A stretch of DNA of 64,000 nt from contig NZ_BTTW01000002.1 of the NCBI RefSeq assembly GCF_036245865.1, forward strand, positions 434,001-498,000. The letters run 5' to 3'. How positions within the stretch are numbered: the first letter of the stretch is position 1; every line of letters starts with the position of its first letter. Below, one piece after another: positions 1 to 7,319 of this stretch. The translations under genes were made by a program, and so were the position numbers. Origin of the DNA: Corallococcus caeni. Lineage in GTDB: Bacteria > Myxococcota > Myxococcia > Myxococcales > Myxococcaceae. The notes beneath the pieces were generated by a model. It had not been told where the DNA came from and searched no databases. It saw only the letters and a program-made list of their open reading frames with translations.

Positions 1-1630
1 GCCGCACGTGCAACTCGTGGCCCACGTAGGGCGTCCCCGTGGCGAGCACGCCGTCCAGCAGCTCCCGGATGCCCTGTCCCTGCACCTCCGGCAGCGCTTC
101 GAGCACGGGGCGCTCCAGGACCTGCGCGTAGGGGCGGCCCCAGAGCTGGCAGATGCGGTCGTTGGCCAGCGCCACGACGTGCGAGGGCCCCCGGAGGATG
201 GCGAGCGCGACGGGCGCCTGCCGCAGCAGCGCGTGCAGCTGGCTCAGCTCCGTGACCGCCTGGACGCGCGCGGTCCGGGCCTCGCGCAGCAGCTGTTCGT
301 GCCCGTTCTCCGCCTCCCACCGGGAGGTGACGTCCTGCATGGCGCCCACCATGCGCACGCCCCGGCCCCGCGCGTCGCGCAGGATGACGCCCGTGTCCAG
401 CACCCGCACGACGTGGCCCTGGCGGTTGAAGAACCGGTACTCGTCCTGCCAGCGCGCCTGCGTGCCCTGGATGGCCGCGTGGATGCCACGCTCCACCCGC
501 TCCCGGTCCTCCGGGTGGATGCGGGCGACCCACCAGTCCGCCCGGGGGCCCGTCTCCCCGGGCGCGAAGCCGAGCAGCCTGCGCGTCTCCCCGCTCCAGG
601 TCACCTCCTGGGTGAGGAGGTTCCAATCCCAGACGGTGTCCGCGGCGGCCTGGCTGGCCAGCCGGTAGCGCGTCTCCGACACCTCCAGCCGCACGTTGGC
701 TTCGCGCAGCTGGCCCATGAGCAGCGCGCGGTCGAGGATGCCGGAGAGGTACTCCACCAGCGTCTCCAGGAAGCGCTTGGTCTGCGGCGGCACCGGCCGC
801 GCCTCCGCGAAGCCCACGCAGAGCACGCCCATCAGGTCGCCGTGGGGCCACAGCCGCAGGCCCAGCAGCGTGCTCCACCCGGGGGCGTGCAGCCCCTCGC
901 GCGCGGCGTCCTCCAGGCCCCGCGCCTGCGCCAGCACCAGCGGCTCCTCGGAACGGGCCACCCGGCCCAGGAAGGACGGCCCCTGCGAGTCCACCGACCG
1001 GCCGGGGGGCGGCACGAGGTGTCCCGTGTGCGCGACGGGGAGCATCCTCCGGCCGCCCGCGTCCACGAGGAACAGCTCCGCCCCGGCGGCATCGAGCGCC
1101 CGGACGATGAGCTCCACCAGCGGCCTGAGCGGGCCGTGCGGATCCGCGCCCGGCTCCAGCCACCGGGGCGCCAGCGCGTCCATCTGGCGCAGGAAGCGCT
1201 TCTCGCGCTGGCGGTCCTCGAAGGAGTAGCCGGAGAAGAGGACCACCACGTGGTCCATGGCCTCCTCCAGCTGCTGGAAGAGGCACTGGAGGCCCGTGGC
1301 GCCGGGCCTGCGCTCCGGCTGGACGTCCTCCCACAGCTGGGGGATGAGCCGTCCCAGCAGCGTGTACTCGTCCGTCGCGTCCTCCTGCGTGGCGCCCACG
1401 CGCAGGCGCAGGTTGATGTGGGCCTCCTCCAGGCGCGCGCGCGTCTCCAGCCGCTCCGGCGTGGCGCCGTCCCGGCAGATGGCCGCCACCGCGTGGAGGT
1501 ATTCCGGCAGCGTGGAGATGACCTCCGAGGGCTTCAGCCCCTGGGTGCTCTCCAGCCTTCGCGCCGCCTCCGCGAAGCGCCGTACCAGGACGTCCAGGTT
1601 CGCTTCGATGAAGTCCGCGATGAGTTTCAT
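1..1630 (-). CDS. Sensor protein with RsbR-like N-terminus, GAF and PAS domains (3' end outside window)
   Basis: The frame opens with ATG at 1630 and stays open to the window edge, giving 543 residues without a stop. Residues 1-125 are helical and start MKLIADFIEANLDVLVRRF, like the RsbRD/RsbT co-antagonist-type N-terminal domains seen on many myxobacterial kinases. A GAF-like domain follows at about 150-305 and a PAS_3-like domain at about 325-440 (it contains DTVWDWNLLTQEVTWSGETR), with a second PAS starting near 460. No transmembrane segment is visible, so it is probably cytoplasmic. The missing C-terminus most likely holds HisKA and HATPase_c, but that is inference. It is divergent from the receiver gene at 1815. 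Confidence 0.8.
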   Translation of the reverse strand, partial: MKLIADFIEANLDVLVRRFAEAARRLESTQGLKPSEVISTLPEYLHAVAAICRDGATPERLETRARLEEAHINLRLRVGATQEDATDEYTLLGRLIPQLWEDVQPERRPGATGLQCLFQQLEEAMDHVVVLFSGYSFEDRQREKRFLRQMDALAPRWLEPGADPHGPLRPLVELIVRALDAAGAELFLVDAGGRRMLPVAHTGHLVPPPGRSVDSQGPSFLGRVARSEEPLVLAQARGLEDAAREGLHAPGWSTLLGLRLWPHGDLMGVLCVGFAEARPVPPQTKRFLETLVEYLSGILDRALLMGQLREANVRLEVSETRYRLASQAAADTVWDWNLLTQEVTWSGETRRLLGFAPGETGPRADWWVARIHPEDRERVERGIHAAIQGTQARWQDEYRFFNRQGHVVRVLDTGVILRDARGRGVRMVGAMQDVTSRWEAENGHEQLLREARTARVQAVTELSQLHALLRQAPVALAILRGPSHVVALANDRICQLWGRPYAQVLERPVLEALPEVQGQGIRELLDGVLATGTPYVGHELHVR

Positions 1631-1693
1631 GGGCCCGTGGAGAAGGGGGTAGGGGCTCGGGCCCCCAGGTGCAATGGCGCTTCTGTGTTTCAC

Positions 1694-1747
1694 CGGGGAT
1701 TTCCGACAGGTGGCCGCCTTCGGGGCAGGCCCGGTGTGAAATCCCCG
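1694..1747. repeat. Separated 9-bp inverted repeat in a divergent intergenic region
   Basis: CGGGGATTT at 1694-1702 is the exact reverse complement of AAATCCCCG at 1739-1747. Next to the arms, TTTCACC and GGTGTGAAA extend the similarity imperfectly. It lies between two divergent signalling genes, so it may be a regulatory site for either. There is no functional evidence beyond symmetry and position. Confidence 0.3.
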
Positions 1748-1814
1748 CGCGGATGCAGGGCAGGGGGGCACGCCAATCCTGGCGGCGGCGGCGCGACCTG
1801 CGTAGGCTGCCCGG

Positions 1815-2189
1815 GTGCGGAGAGAGACCTCGCGTTCCACCATCCTCATCGTCGACGATGAACCGGATCTGCGCGAGGTCGTGGCGGAGCTGCTGGAGAT
1901 GGAGGACTACACGGTGCTCCAGGCCGCCAACGGCCAGGCCGCCCTGGAGGTCCTGGCCTCCCAGCCCCAGCCCTGCCTGGTGCTGCTGGACCTGATGATG
2001 CCGGTGATGGACGGCCACGAGTTCCTGCACCGGCTGCGGCAGGACGAGCGCCACCGCGAGCTGCCGGTGCTGATGCTCACCGCCCACTTCTCCGCCAAGG
2101 CCCCGCCGGGCACGGTGGGCCTCTTGCGCAAGCCCGTGGACATCGCGGAGCTGCTGGCCATGGTGGCCCGGCACTGCCCCGCCGCCTGA
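1815..2189 (+). CDS. Stand-alone receiver (single-domain response regulator)
   Basis: This 124-residue protein is one CheY-type receiver domain. The first strand carries the acidic pair in ILIVDDEPDLRE, the phosphoacceptor is Asp59 in VLLDLMMPVMDG, the conserved Thr lies in LMLTAH and the conserved Lys in LLRKPVD. No output domain follows, so it must act by protein contact or as a phosphorelay intermediate. The GTG at 1815 is the only start that includes the whole first strand. The partner may be the divergent GAF/PAS sensor or the hybrid kinase downstream; the sequence does not decide. Confidence 0.85.
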   Translation: MRRETSRSTILIVDDEPDLREVVAELLEMEDYTVLQAANGQAALEVLASQPQPCLVLLDLMMPVMDGHEFLHRLRQDERHRELPVLMLTAHFSAKAPPGTVGLLRKPVDIAELLAMVARHCPAA

Positions 2190-2197
2190 GCGCGACC

Positions 2198-2677
2198 CTA
2201 CGCCCGCACAGAGTGCACGGCGATGGCGTCCAGCAGCGCCTCCAGCTTCACCGGCTTGCCCAGCCGTCCGGCCACTCCCTCCGGCAGGGGCAGGGTGGGG
2301 TGCGCCGTCAGCACCAGCACCCGCGTCAGCGCGAGCGCGCCCGTGCCGCGCAGGTGTTCGATGAAGGCGTGGCCGTCCATCACCGGCATCACCAGGTCCA
2401 GCAGGATGAGGCCGGGCATCCGCTCCTGCCCCGCCAGCACGTGCAGGGCGTCCTGCCCGTTGACCGCCGTGAGGGCGTGGTAGCCCTCCGACTCCAGGAT
2501 TTCACGCAGCGCCTCGCGGACGTCTTCGTTGTTCTCGACGAGGAGCAGCGTGGGGCGGTGTTGCGCGGTGGACACCCGCGCACGGTAGGGCACGGGCCCC
2601 GGCGATTCCAGGTCCCCCTGCGAACCGGAGGCCCGGAGCGCCCGGGGGCGGCGAGGGGGGCGTCCGCCGGGACTCAT
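2198..2677 (-). CDS. Stand-alone receiver with atypical acidic pocket
   Basis: This is a single receiver domain preceded by about 35 basic, proline-rich residues. The ATG at 2677 overlaps the TGA of the upstream hybrid kinase (2674-4218), which suggests translational coupling and a shared phosphorelay. An internal GTG at 2575 would give a compact 125-residue receiver and is an alternative start. The phosphoacceptor is Asp94 (ILLDLVMPVMDG), with Thr in VLVLTAH and Lys in GRLGKPVK. The first strand reads LLLVENNEDVRE, so the second residue of the usual metal-binding acidic pair is Asn. Phosphotransfer may therefore be altered. Confidence 0.8.
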   Translation of the reverse strand: MSPGGRPPRRPRALRASGSQGDLESPGPVPYRARVSTAQHRPTLLLVENNEDVREALREILESEGYHALTAVNGQDALHVLAGQERMPGLILLDLVMPVMDGHAFIEHLRGTGALALTRVLVLTAHPTLPLPEGVAGRLGKPVKLEALLDAIAVHSVRA

Positions 2678-4218
2678 GGCCCGCCGCGCGGCAGCGTCAG
2701 GGTGAAGACCGTCCGCTCCGCGTCCGACGTCACGGTGAGCGAGCCCCGGTGGCCGCGGGCAATCTGGTGGGAGATGAAGAGCCCCAGGCCCAGGCCCGAC
2801 GGCGCGTGGGCGCCGGTGCGCGCGCGGTGGAAGGGGTCGAACAGCAGGTCCAGCACCTGCGGCGCGATGGGCTCCCCCGGGTTGCTCACCCGCGCGACGA
2901 CCTGCTCCGCCTCGCCCACGAGCGACAGCTCCACCCCGCCCTCCGGCGGGCTGTACTGCAGGGCGTTGCCCAGCAGGTTGCTCAGCACCTGCGCCAGCCG
3001 GTCCGCGTCCCAGTGCCCCGTGAGGGGGCCGGTGGTGGTCACCTTCACGGTGCGGTTCGGGTGCACCAGCTCCAGCTCGTCCACCACCTGGCGCGCCACC
3101 TGCCCCAGGTCCGTGTCGCCCGGCGTCAGCGGGATGCCGCTGCCCAGCCGGCTGCGGGTGAAGTCCAGCAGCTCGGTGATCATCCGCGTCATCCGGTCCG
3201 TGCTGCTGATGATGCGGCTGGCGGTGCGCTCCATGGGCGGGGGGAGCTGCTCGCTGGCGACGAGGAAGCTGGCGCCCATGCGGATGGAGTGGAGCGGGTT
3301 GCGCAGGTCGTGGCCCACGATGCCCAGGAAGCGCTCGCGGAACTCCGCGGTCGCGCGCAGCTCGGCCTCCGCCTGCTTGTGCCGGGTGACGTCCACCAGC
3401 ACGGTGCCCACGCCCACCACCTCTCCCCGGGCGGTGCGCACCGGGTGGTAGCTGGCCATCACGTACACCTCGCCGCCGGACGCGTCCGGGTGCTCCAGCG
3501 TGAAGCCCATCTCCTCCACGGGCTCGCCCGTCTCCATGACGCGGCGGAGCAGGGGCTCCAGCAGGGGCGCGAGCCGGGGCAGGACCTGCGCCAGCGTCCT
3601 GCCGGGATAGGCGTCCACGGGCAGCCCGTCCAGCTTCGCCATGCGCGCGTTGACGCGCACGAAGCGCAGGTCCCGGTCCAGCAGCGACATGCCCACGGGC
3701 GACGACGTGAGCAGCGCGTCCAATTGCGCGAACACCTCCGCCTTCTCCTGGCTGGTGCGCCGCACGTCGTCCAGCAGCCGCTTGGTGCGCGCGAGCGCGT
3801 CCACCCGCGCGCGCACCTCCTCCGTGCGGAAGGGCTTGGCCACGTAGTCGTTGGCGCCCGCGCGCAGGCCCTGCACCAGGTCCTCCGGCCGGCCGTGCGC
3901 GGTGAGCAGCAGGACCGGCAGGGCCTCCGTCTCCCGCTGGCCTCGCAGGAACTGGCAGACCTCCGGGCCGGACATCCCGGGCATCTCCCAGTCCAGCACC
4001 ACCACGTCCGGCGCACGCCCGGCGTGCAGCCGTTCGAGCATCGCGGCGCCGTCCGGGAACGTCTCCACCTGGAAGCCTGTTCCCAGTGCCGCCTTGATGA
4101 AGCGCGCCTCGCTGGCGCTGTCATCCACCACCCAGACGCAAGGTGCGGGGTCCGCGACGGGCGGAGGAGGCCCGGGCGGGCGGGGGAAGGAGGCGTCGGG
4201 CGGGGGAGGGGGGCGCAT
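2674..4218 (-). CDS. Receiver-PAS-histidine kinase hybrid
   Basis: This soluble 514-residue protein has a proline-rich N-terminus (1-25), a receiver at about 27-145 (Asp76 in VVVLDWEMPGMSG, Lys in YVAKPF), a coiled linker, a PAS domain at about 165-280 and a kinase core. The phosphorylated His is His303 in FLGIVGHDLRNPL; the ATPase has its N box in NLLGNALQYSP and a G2 loop in SGLGLGLFIS. An in-frame TTG at 4365 would add 49 residues of low-complexity sequence. I chose ATG 4218 because the domain starts just after it and it leaves a 202-bp divergent promoter region before cheY. The gene is co-transcribed with the receiver ending at 2198. Confidence 0.85.
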   Translation of the reverse strand: MRPPPPPDASFPRPPGPPPPVADPAPCVWVVDDSASEARFIKAALGTGFQVETFPDGAAMLERLHAGRAPDVVVLDWEMPGMSGPEVCQFLRGQRETEALPVLLLTAHGRPEDLVQGLRAGANDYVAKPFRTEEVRARVDALARTKRLLDDVRRTSQEKAEVFAQLDALLTSSPVGMSLLDRDLRFVRVNARMAKLDGLPVDAYPGRTLAQVLPRLAPLLEPLLRRVMETGEPVEEMGFTLEHPDASGGEVYVMASYHPVRTARGEVVGVGTVLVDVTRHKQAEAELRATAEFRERFLGIVGHDLRNPLHSIRMGASFLVASEQLPPPMERTASRIISSTDRMTRMITELLDFTRSRLGSGIPLTPGDTDLGQVARQVVDELELVHPNRTVKVTTTGPLTGHWDADRLAQVLSNLLGNALQYSPPEGGVELSLVGEAEQVVARVSNPGEPIAPQVLDLLFDPFHRARTGAHAPSGLGLGLFISHQIARGHRGSLTVTSDAERTVFTLTLPRGGP

Positions 4219-4420
4219 GGATGGGGTTCGGTTCCCGGAGCTGAAAATCAGGAGCGCGCAGGGTGCCGGATGTGCGGGCGCCCGTGGCGCTCCGCCGCAG
4301 GCCATGGCACATCGTCCAGGGCGGGCGTGGACCACAGAACGTTCAACGCGCGCCGGATGACTCATTTCTTTCAGCGGGTCGGAATCGATCTAGCTTGGCC
4401 GGTCGTTTCCAGAGGACGCC

Positions 4421-4813
4421 ATGCCCGAGGTACTCGTCGTCGATGACAGCAAGGTGATGCGCGACATGGTGGTCGCCTGCCTGCGGCCCTATCCGGACAG
4501 CCGCTTCACGCAGGCGTCCAGCGGGCTGGAGGCCATCGAGCAGCTGTCGCTCAAGCCGTATGACCTGCTCGTGCTGGACCTCAACATGCCGGACATCGGC
4601 GGCATCGAGGTGGTGGAGTTCGTGCGGGGCCAGGACCACCTGCGCAACCTGCCCATCATCATCGTCACCACGCGGGGTGACGAGGCCTCGCGCGAGCGCG
4701 CGCTCCAGGCCGGCGCGGATCGCTTCATGACCAAGCCCTTCACGCCGGACTCCATCCAGGGGGCCGCCCGGGCCCTGCTGGAGAAGTCGTCGGCCGAGGC
4801 GTCGCGCGGGTGA
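4421..4813 (+). CDS. cheY: CheY-type receiver of a Che7-like chemosensory operon
   Basis: A single receiver of 130 residues: acidic pocket in VLVVDDSKVMRD, phosphoacceptor Asp53 in LLVLDLNMPDIGG, Thr in IIVTTRG, Lys in FMTKPFTPDS. It is the first gene of a run of seven overlapping or closely spaced plus-strand genes and would receive phosphate from the CheA that follows. The cheA GTG start (4810) overlaps the cheY stop by four bases. In the M. xanthus Che7 system, CheY7 acts on the HEAT-repeat protein Cpc7 rather than a flagellar motor. A HEAT-repeat gene in this operon makes the same output likely here. Confidence 0.92.
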   Translation: MPEVLVVDDSKVMRDMVVACLRPYPDSRFTQASSGLEAIEQLSLKPYDLLVLDLNMPDIGGIEVVEFVRGQDHLRNLPIIIVTTRGDEASRERALQAGADRFMTKPFTPDSIQGAARALLEKSSAEASRG

Positions 4814-6876
4814 GTGGCTCCGGGGAGTTCGCGGAGTTCCTCCCCGCCTACCTGGCGGAGGTGGATGAGCTGCTCGCCTCCGCGCAGCGGGACCTGCTCG
4901 CGGTGGAGGAGGCCGTGCGCAAGGGCCTGGCCCAGCCGCGCGCCGTGCGGGAGCTGTTCCGCGCGCTGCACACGCTCAAGGGCCTGTCCGCCATGGTGGA
5001 CGTGGAGCCCGTCGTCTCCGTGGCGCACTGGATGGAGGCGTCCCTGCGGCTGGCGGACCAGGCCGGCGGGCGGCTGCCCGAGTCCAGCGTGGAGCCGCTG
5101 GTGGAGGGCCTGCGCGCCATCGAGCTGCGCGTGCGGCAGCTGGGCGCCGGCAAGACGGCGTCGCCCGCGCCCCCGGCGCTGCTGGAGCGGCTGGAGGCGC
5201 TGGGGCCCCAGGTGCTGGACGCGGCCCCGAAGCGGGCCCGGAAGCTGACGCTGGACGCGGAGGCCGCGTTCGCCTCCCGGCTGGCCCCGTCCGAGCGCGA
5301 GCAACTGGAGAGCGGCCTCACCGCCGGCCAGCGCGCGCTGCGGCTGGACTTCGTGCCGTCCTCGGAGCGCGCCGCGAAGGGGCTCAACATCAACACCGTG
5401 CGCGAGCGGGTGGCGAAGCTCGCGGACATCGTGAAGGTGCTGCCCCTGTCCGGCGCCGCCGCGGGGGGCGCGTCGCTGGCGTTCGCGTTGCTCCTGCTCA
5501 CCCGCGCGGAGGACGCCGTGCTGCTGGACGCCGTGGGCGGCCCGCCCGCCACGGTGCGCTCGCTGGAGGGGGCCGCCGGGGCGCCGGAGGAGCTGCCCCC
5601 GGCTCCGCTGGACGGCGCGGCCCCGCCCGCCAGCGCCGTGCTGGACGAGGAGCTGGACGAGCCCGAGGTGCGCCGGGGCGGAGGCCTGCTGCGCGTGGAG
5701 GTGTCGCGGCTGGACGAGGCCATGGAGTGGCTGGCGGCGCTCGTCGTCAACCGCTCCCGGCTGACGCGCGCGGCGGCGGCGCTCACCCAGGCGGGCGCGC
5801 CCACGCGCGAGCTCACCGCCATCCTCCAGGAGAACGGCCGCCAGCTGCGCGACCTGCGCTCGGCCATCCTGCGGCTGCGCATGGTGCGCGTGGGCGACGT
5901 GCTGGAGCGGCTGCCCCTGCTGGTGCGCGGCCTGCGCCGCGCCACGGGCAAGGCGGTGCGGCTGGAGCTGGAGGTGGGCGACGCGGAGCTGGACAAGGCG
6001 GTGGCGGACCGGCTCCTGCCCGCGCTGGTGCACCTGGTGCGCAACGCGGTGGACCACGCGCTGGAGCTGCCCGAGGAGCGCCAGGCGGCGGGCAAGGCCC
6101 CGGAGGGCCTGGTGCACCTGCGCTGCCACGCGCGCGCCAGCGGACAGCTGGAGCTCACCCTGCGCGACGACGGGCGCGGCGTGGACGCGAAGGCGGTGGC
6201 GAAGGCGGCCAACGCCCCCGTGCCGGACTCCGCGGACGCGTTGCTGGACCTCTTGTGCCGCCCCGGGCTGTCCACGCGCCAGGAGGCCACGCGCACCAGC
6301 GGCCGGGGCATGGGCATGGACATCGTGCGGCGCATCGTCGTGGAGCAGCTGGGCGGCGAGCTGCGCATGGAGACGCGCAAGGGCGCGGGCACCACCTTCA
6401 CCTTGAGCGTCCCCCTGACGGTGACGCTGATGGACGCCATCGTCTTCGAGTGCGCGGGCCGCCGGTACGCCGTGGCGGTGGGCACCGTGGAGGAGCTCAT
6501 CGACGTGGCGGGCGTGGTGCGCCCCGCGGGCGCGGACGGCGTGGGGCTGGTGGAGCGCCGGGGCGCGGCGGTGCCGCTGGTGTCGCTGGCGCGGCTGCTG
6601 GACGCCGGGGACGCCGGCGCGCGGGACGGCGGCGGCAAGGCGCTCATCGTGCGGCAGCGCGGGGACCCCGTGGCCTTCGCGGTGGACCGGCTGCTGGGAC
6701 AGCAGGAGATCGTCCTGCGGCCGCTGGAGGACCCGCTCGTGCGCGTGCCCGGCGTGGCCGGCGCCACGGACCTGGGTGACGGTCAGCCCACGCTGGTGCT
6801 GGACCTGGGCGCGCTGGGCGCCGCGCGCGTGGGCCGCCGCAAGCGGGCGTCGCGCGCGGGGGAGTGGGTGTCATGA
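4810..6876 (+). CDS. cheA: Chemotaxis histidine kinase CheA (Che7-like)
   Basis: This is the 688-residue core kinase of the array. The HPt domain (about 1-110) has the phosphorylated His54 in ALHTLKGLSAMV. About 150 residues of variable sequence follow in place of a recognisable CheY-binding P2 domain. Then come the dimerisation helices (about 295-370), the ATPase (N box HLVRNAVDHALE, G1 DDGRGVD, G2 GRGMGMDIVRR) and a C-terminal CheW-like P5 domain (about 535-670). There is no fused receiver, so phosphate goes to the separate CheY and CheB. It starts with GTG inside the cheY stop and ends inside the cheW start (ATGA), which indicates tight stoichiometric coupling. Confidence 0.93.
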   Translation: MSGSGEFAEFLPAYLAEVDELLASAQRDLLAVEEAVRKGLAQPRAVRELFRALHTLKGLSAMVDVEPVVSVAHWMEASLRLADQAGGRLPESSVEPLVEGLRAIELRVRQLGAGKTASPAPPALLERLEALGPQVLDAAPKRARKLTLDAEAAFASRLAPSEREQLESGLTAGQRALRLDFVPSSERAAKGLNINTVRERVAKLADIVKVLPLSGAAAGGASLAFALLLLTRAEDAVLLDAVGGPPATVRSLEGAAGAPEELPPAPLDGAAPPASAVLDEELDEPEVRRGGGLLRVEVSRLDEAMEWLAALVVNRSRLTRAAAALTQAGAPTRELTAILQENGRQLRDLRSAILRLRMVRVGDVLERLPLLVRGLRRATGKAVRLELEVGDAELDKAVADRLLPALVHLVRNAVDHALELPEERQAAGKAPEGLVHLRCHARASGQLELTLRDDGRGVDAKAVAKAANAPVPDSADALLDLLCRPGLSTRQEATRTSGRGMGMDIVRRIVVEQLGGELRMETRKGAGTTFTLSVPLTVTLMDAIVFECAGRRYAVAVGTVEELIDVAGVVRPAGADGVGLVERRGAAVPLVSLARLLDAGDAGARDGGGKALIVRQRGDPVAFAVDRLLGQQEIVLRPLEDPLVRVPGVAGATDLGDGQPTLVLDLGALGAARVGRRKRASRAGEWVS

Positions 6877-7319
6877 ACGTGCTGCACGTGTTGTTCAAGG
6901 TGGACGGGTCGGAATACGCGATGCCCGCGGCGGACGTGGTGCAGATGGAGTCCTTCACCGGCGCGACGCCGGTGCCCGGGGCGCCCTCGCACGTGGCCGG
7001 CCTGGTGCAGGTGCGCGGCCGGGTCATCCCCGTGGTGGACGCGCGCGTCCGCTTCGGGCTGCCCGCGGGGACGCCGTCGCTGGATTCGCGGGTGGTGGTG
7101 GGGCAGCTGGGCGAGCGCACCGTGGGGCTGCTCGTGGACAGCGCGCGCGAGGTCTTGAAGCTGGACCCCCGCACCATCCAGCCGCCTCCACCCATGGTGG
7201 TGGAGGGGGCGAAGGGGTTCGTGAAGGCCGTGGCGCAGGTGGGCCCGCGGCTGGTGATGCTCATTGATTTCCCCCGGGTGGTCGGGGAGGAGGCGGCGGA
7301 TGTCGACGGACAACGGTAA
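6873..7319 (+). CDS. cheW: CheW adaptor (Che7-like)
   Basis: A 148-residue single-domain coupling protein that links CheA to the receptor. It has the CheW fold pattern: [19 protein letters not shown] at the start, then [21 protein letters not shown], the central receptor- and kinase-binding segment. ATG 6873 overlaps the cheA TGA. An in-frame GTG at 6864 is possible but lies within cheA. Its 3' end overlaps the receptor start by 20 bases. Confidence 0.92.
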   Translation: MNVLHVLFKVDGSEYAMPAADVVQMESFTGATPVPGAPSHVAGLVQVRGRVIPVVDARVRFGLPAGTPSLDSRVVVGQLGERTVGLLVDSAREVLKLDPRTIQPPPPMVVEGAKGFVKAVAQVGPRLVMLIDFPRVVGEEAADVDGQR

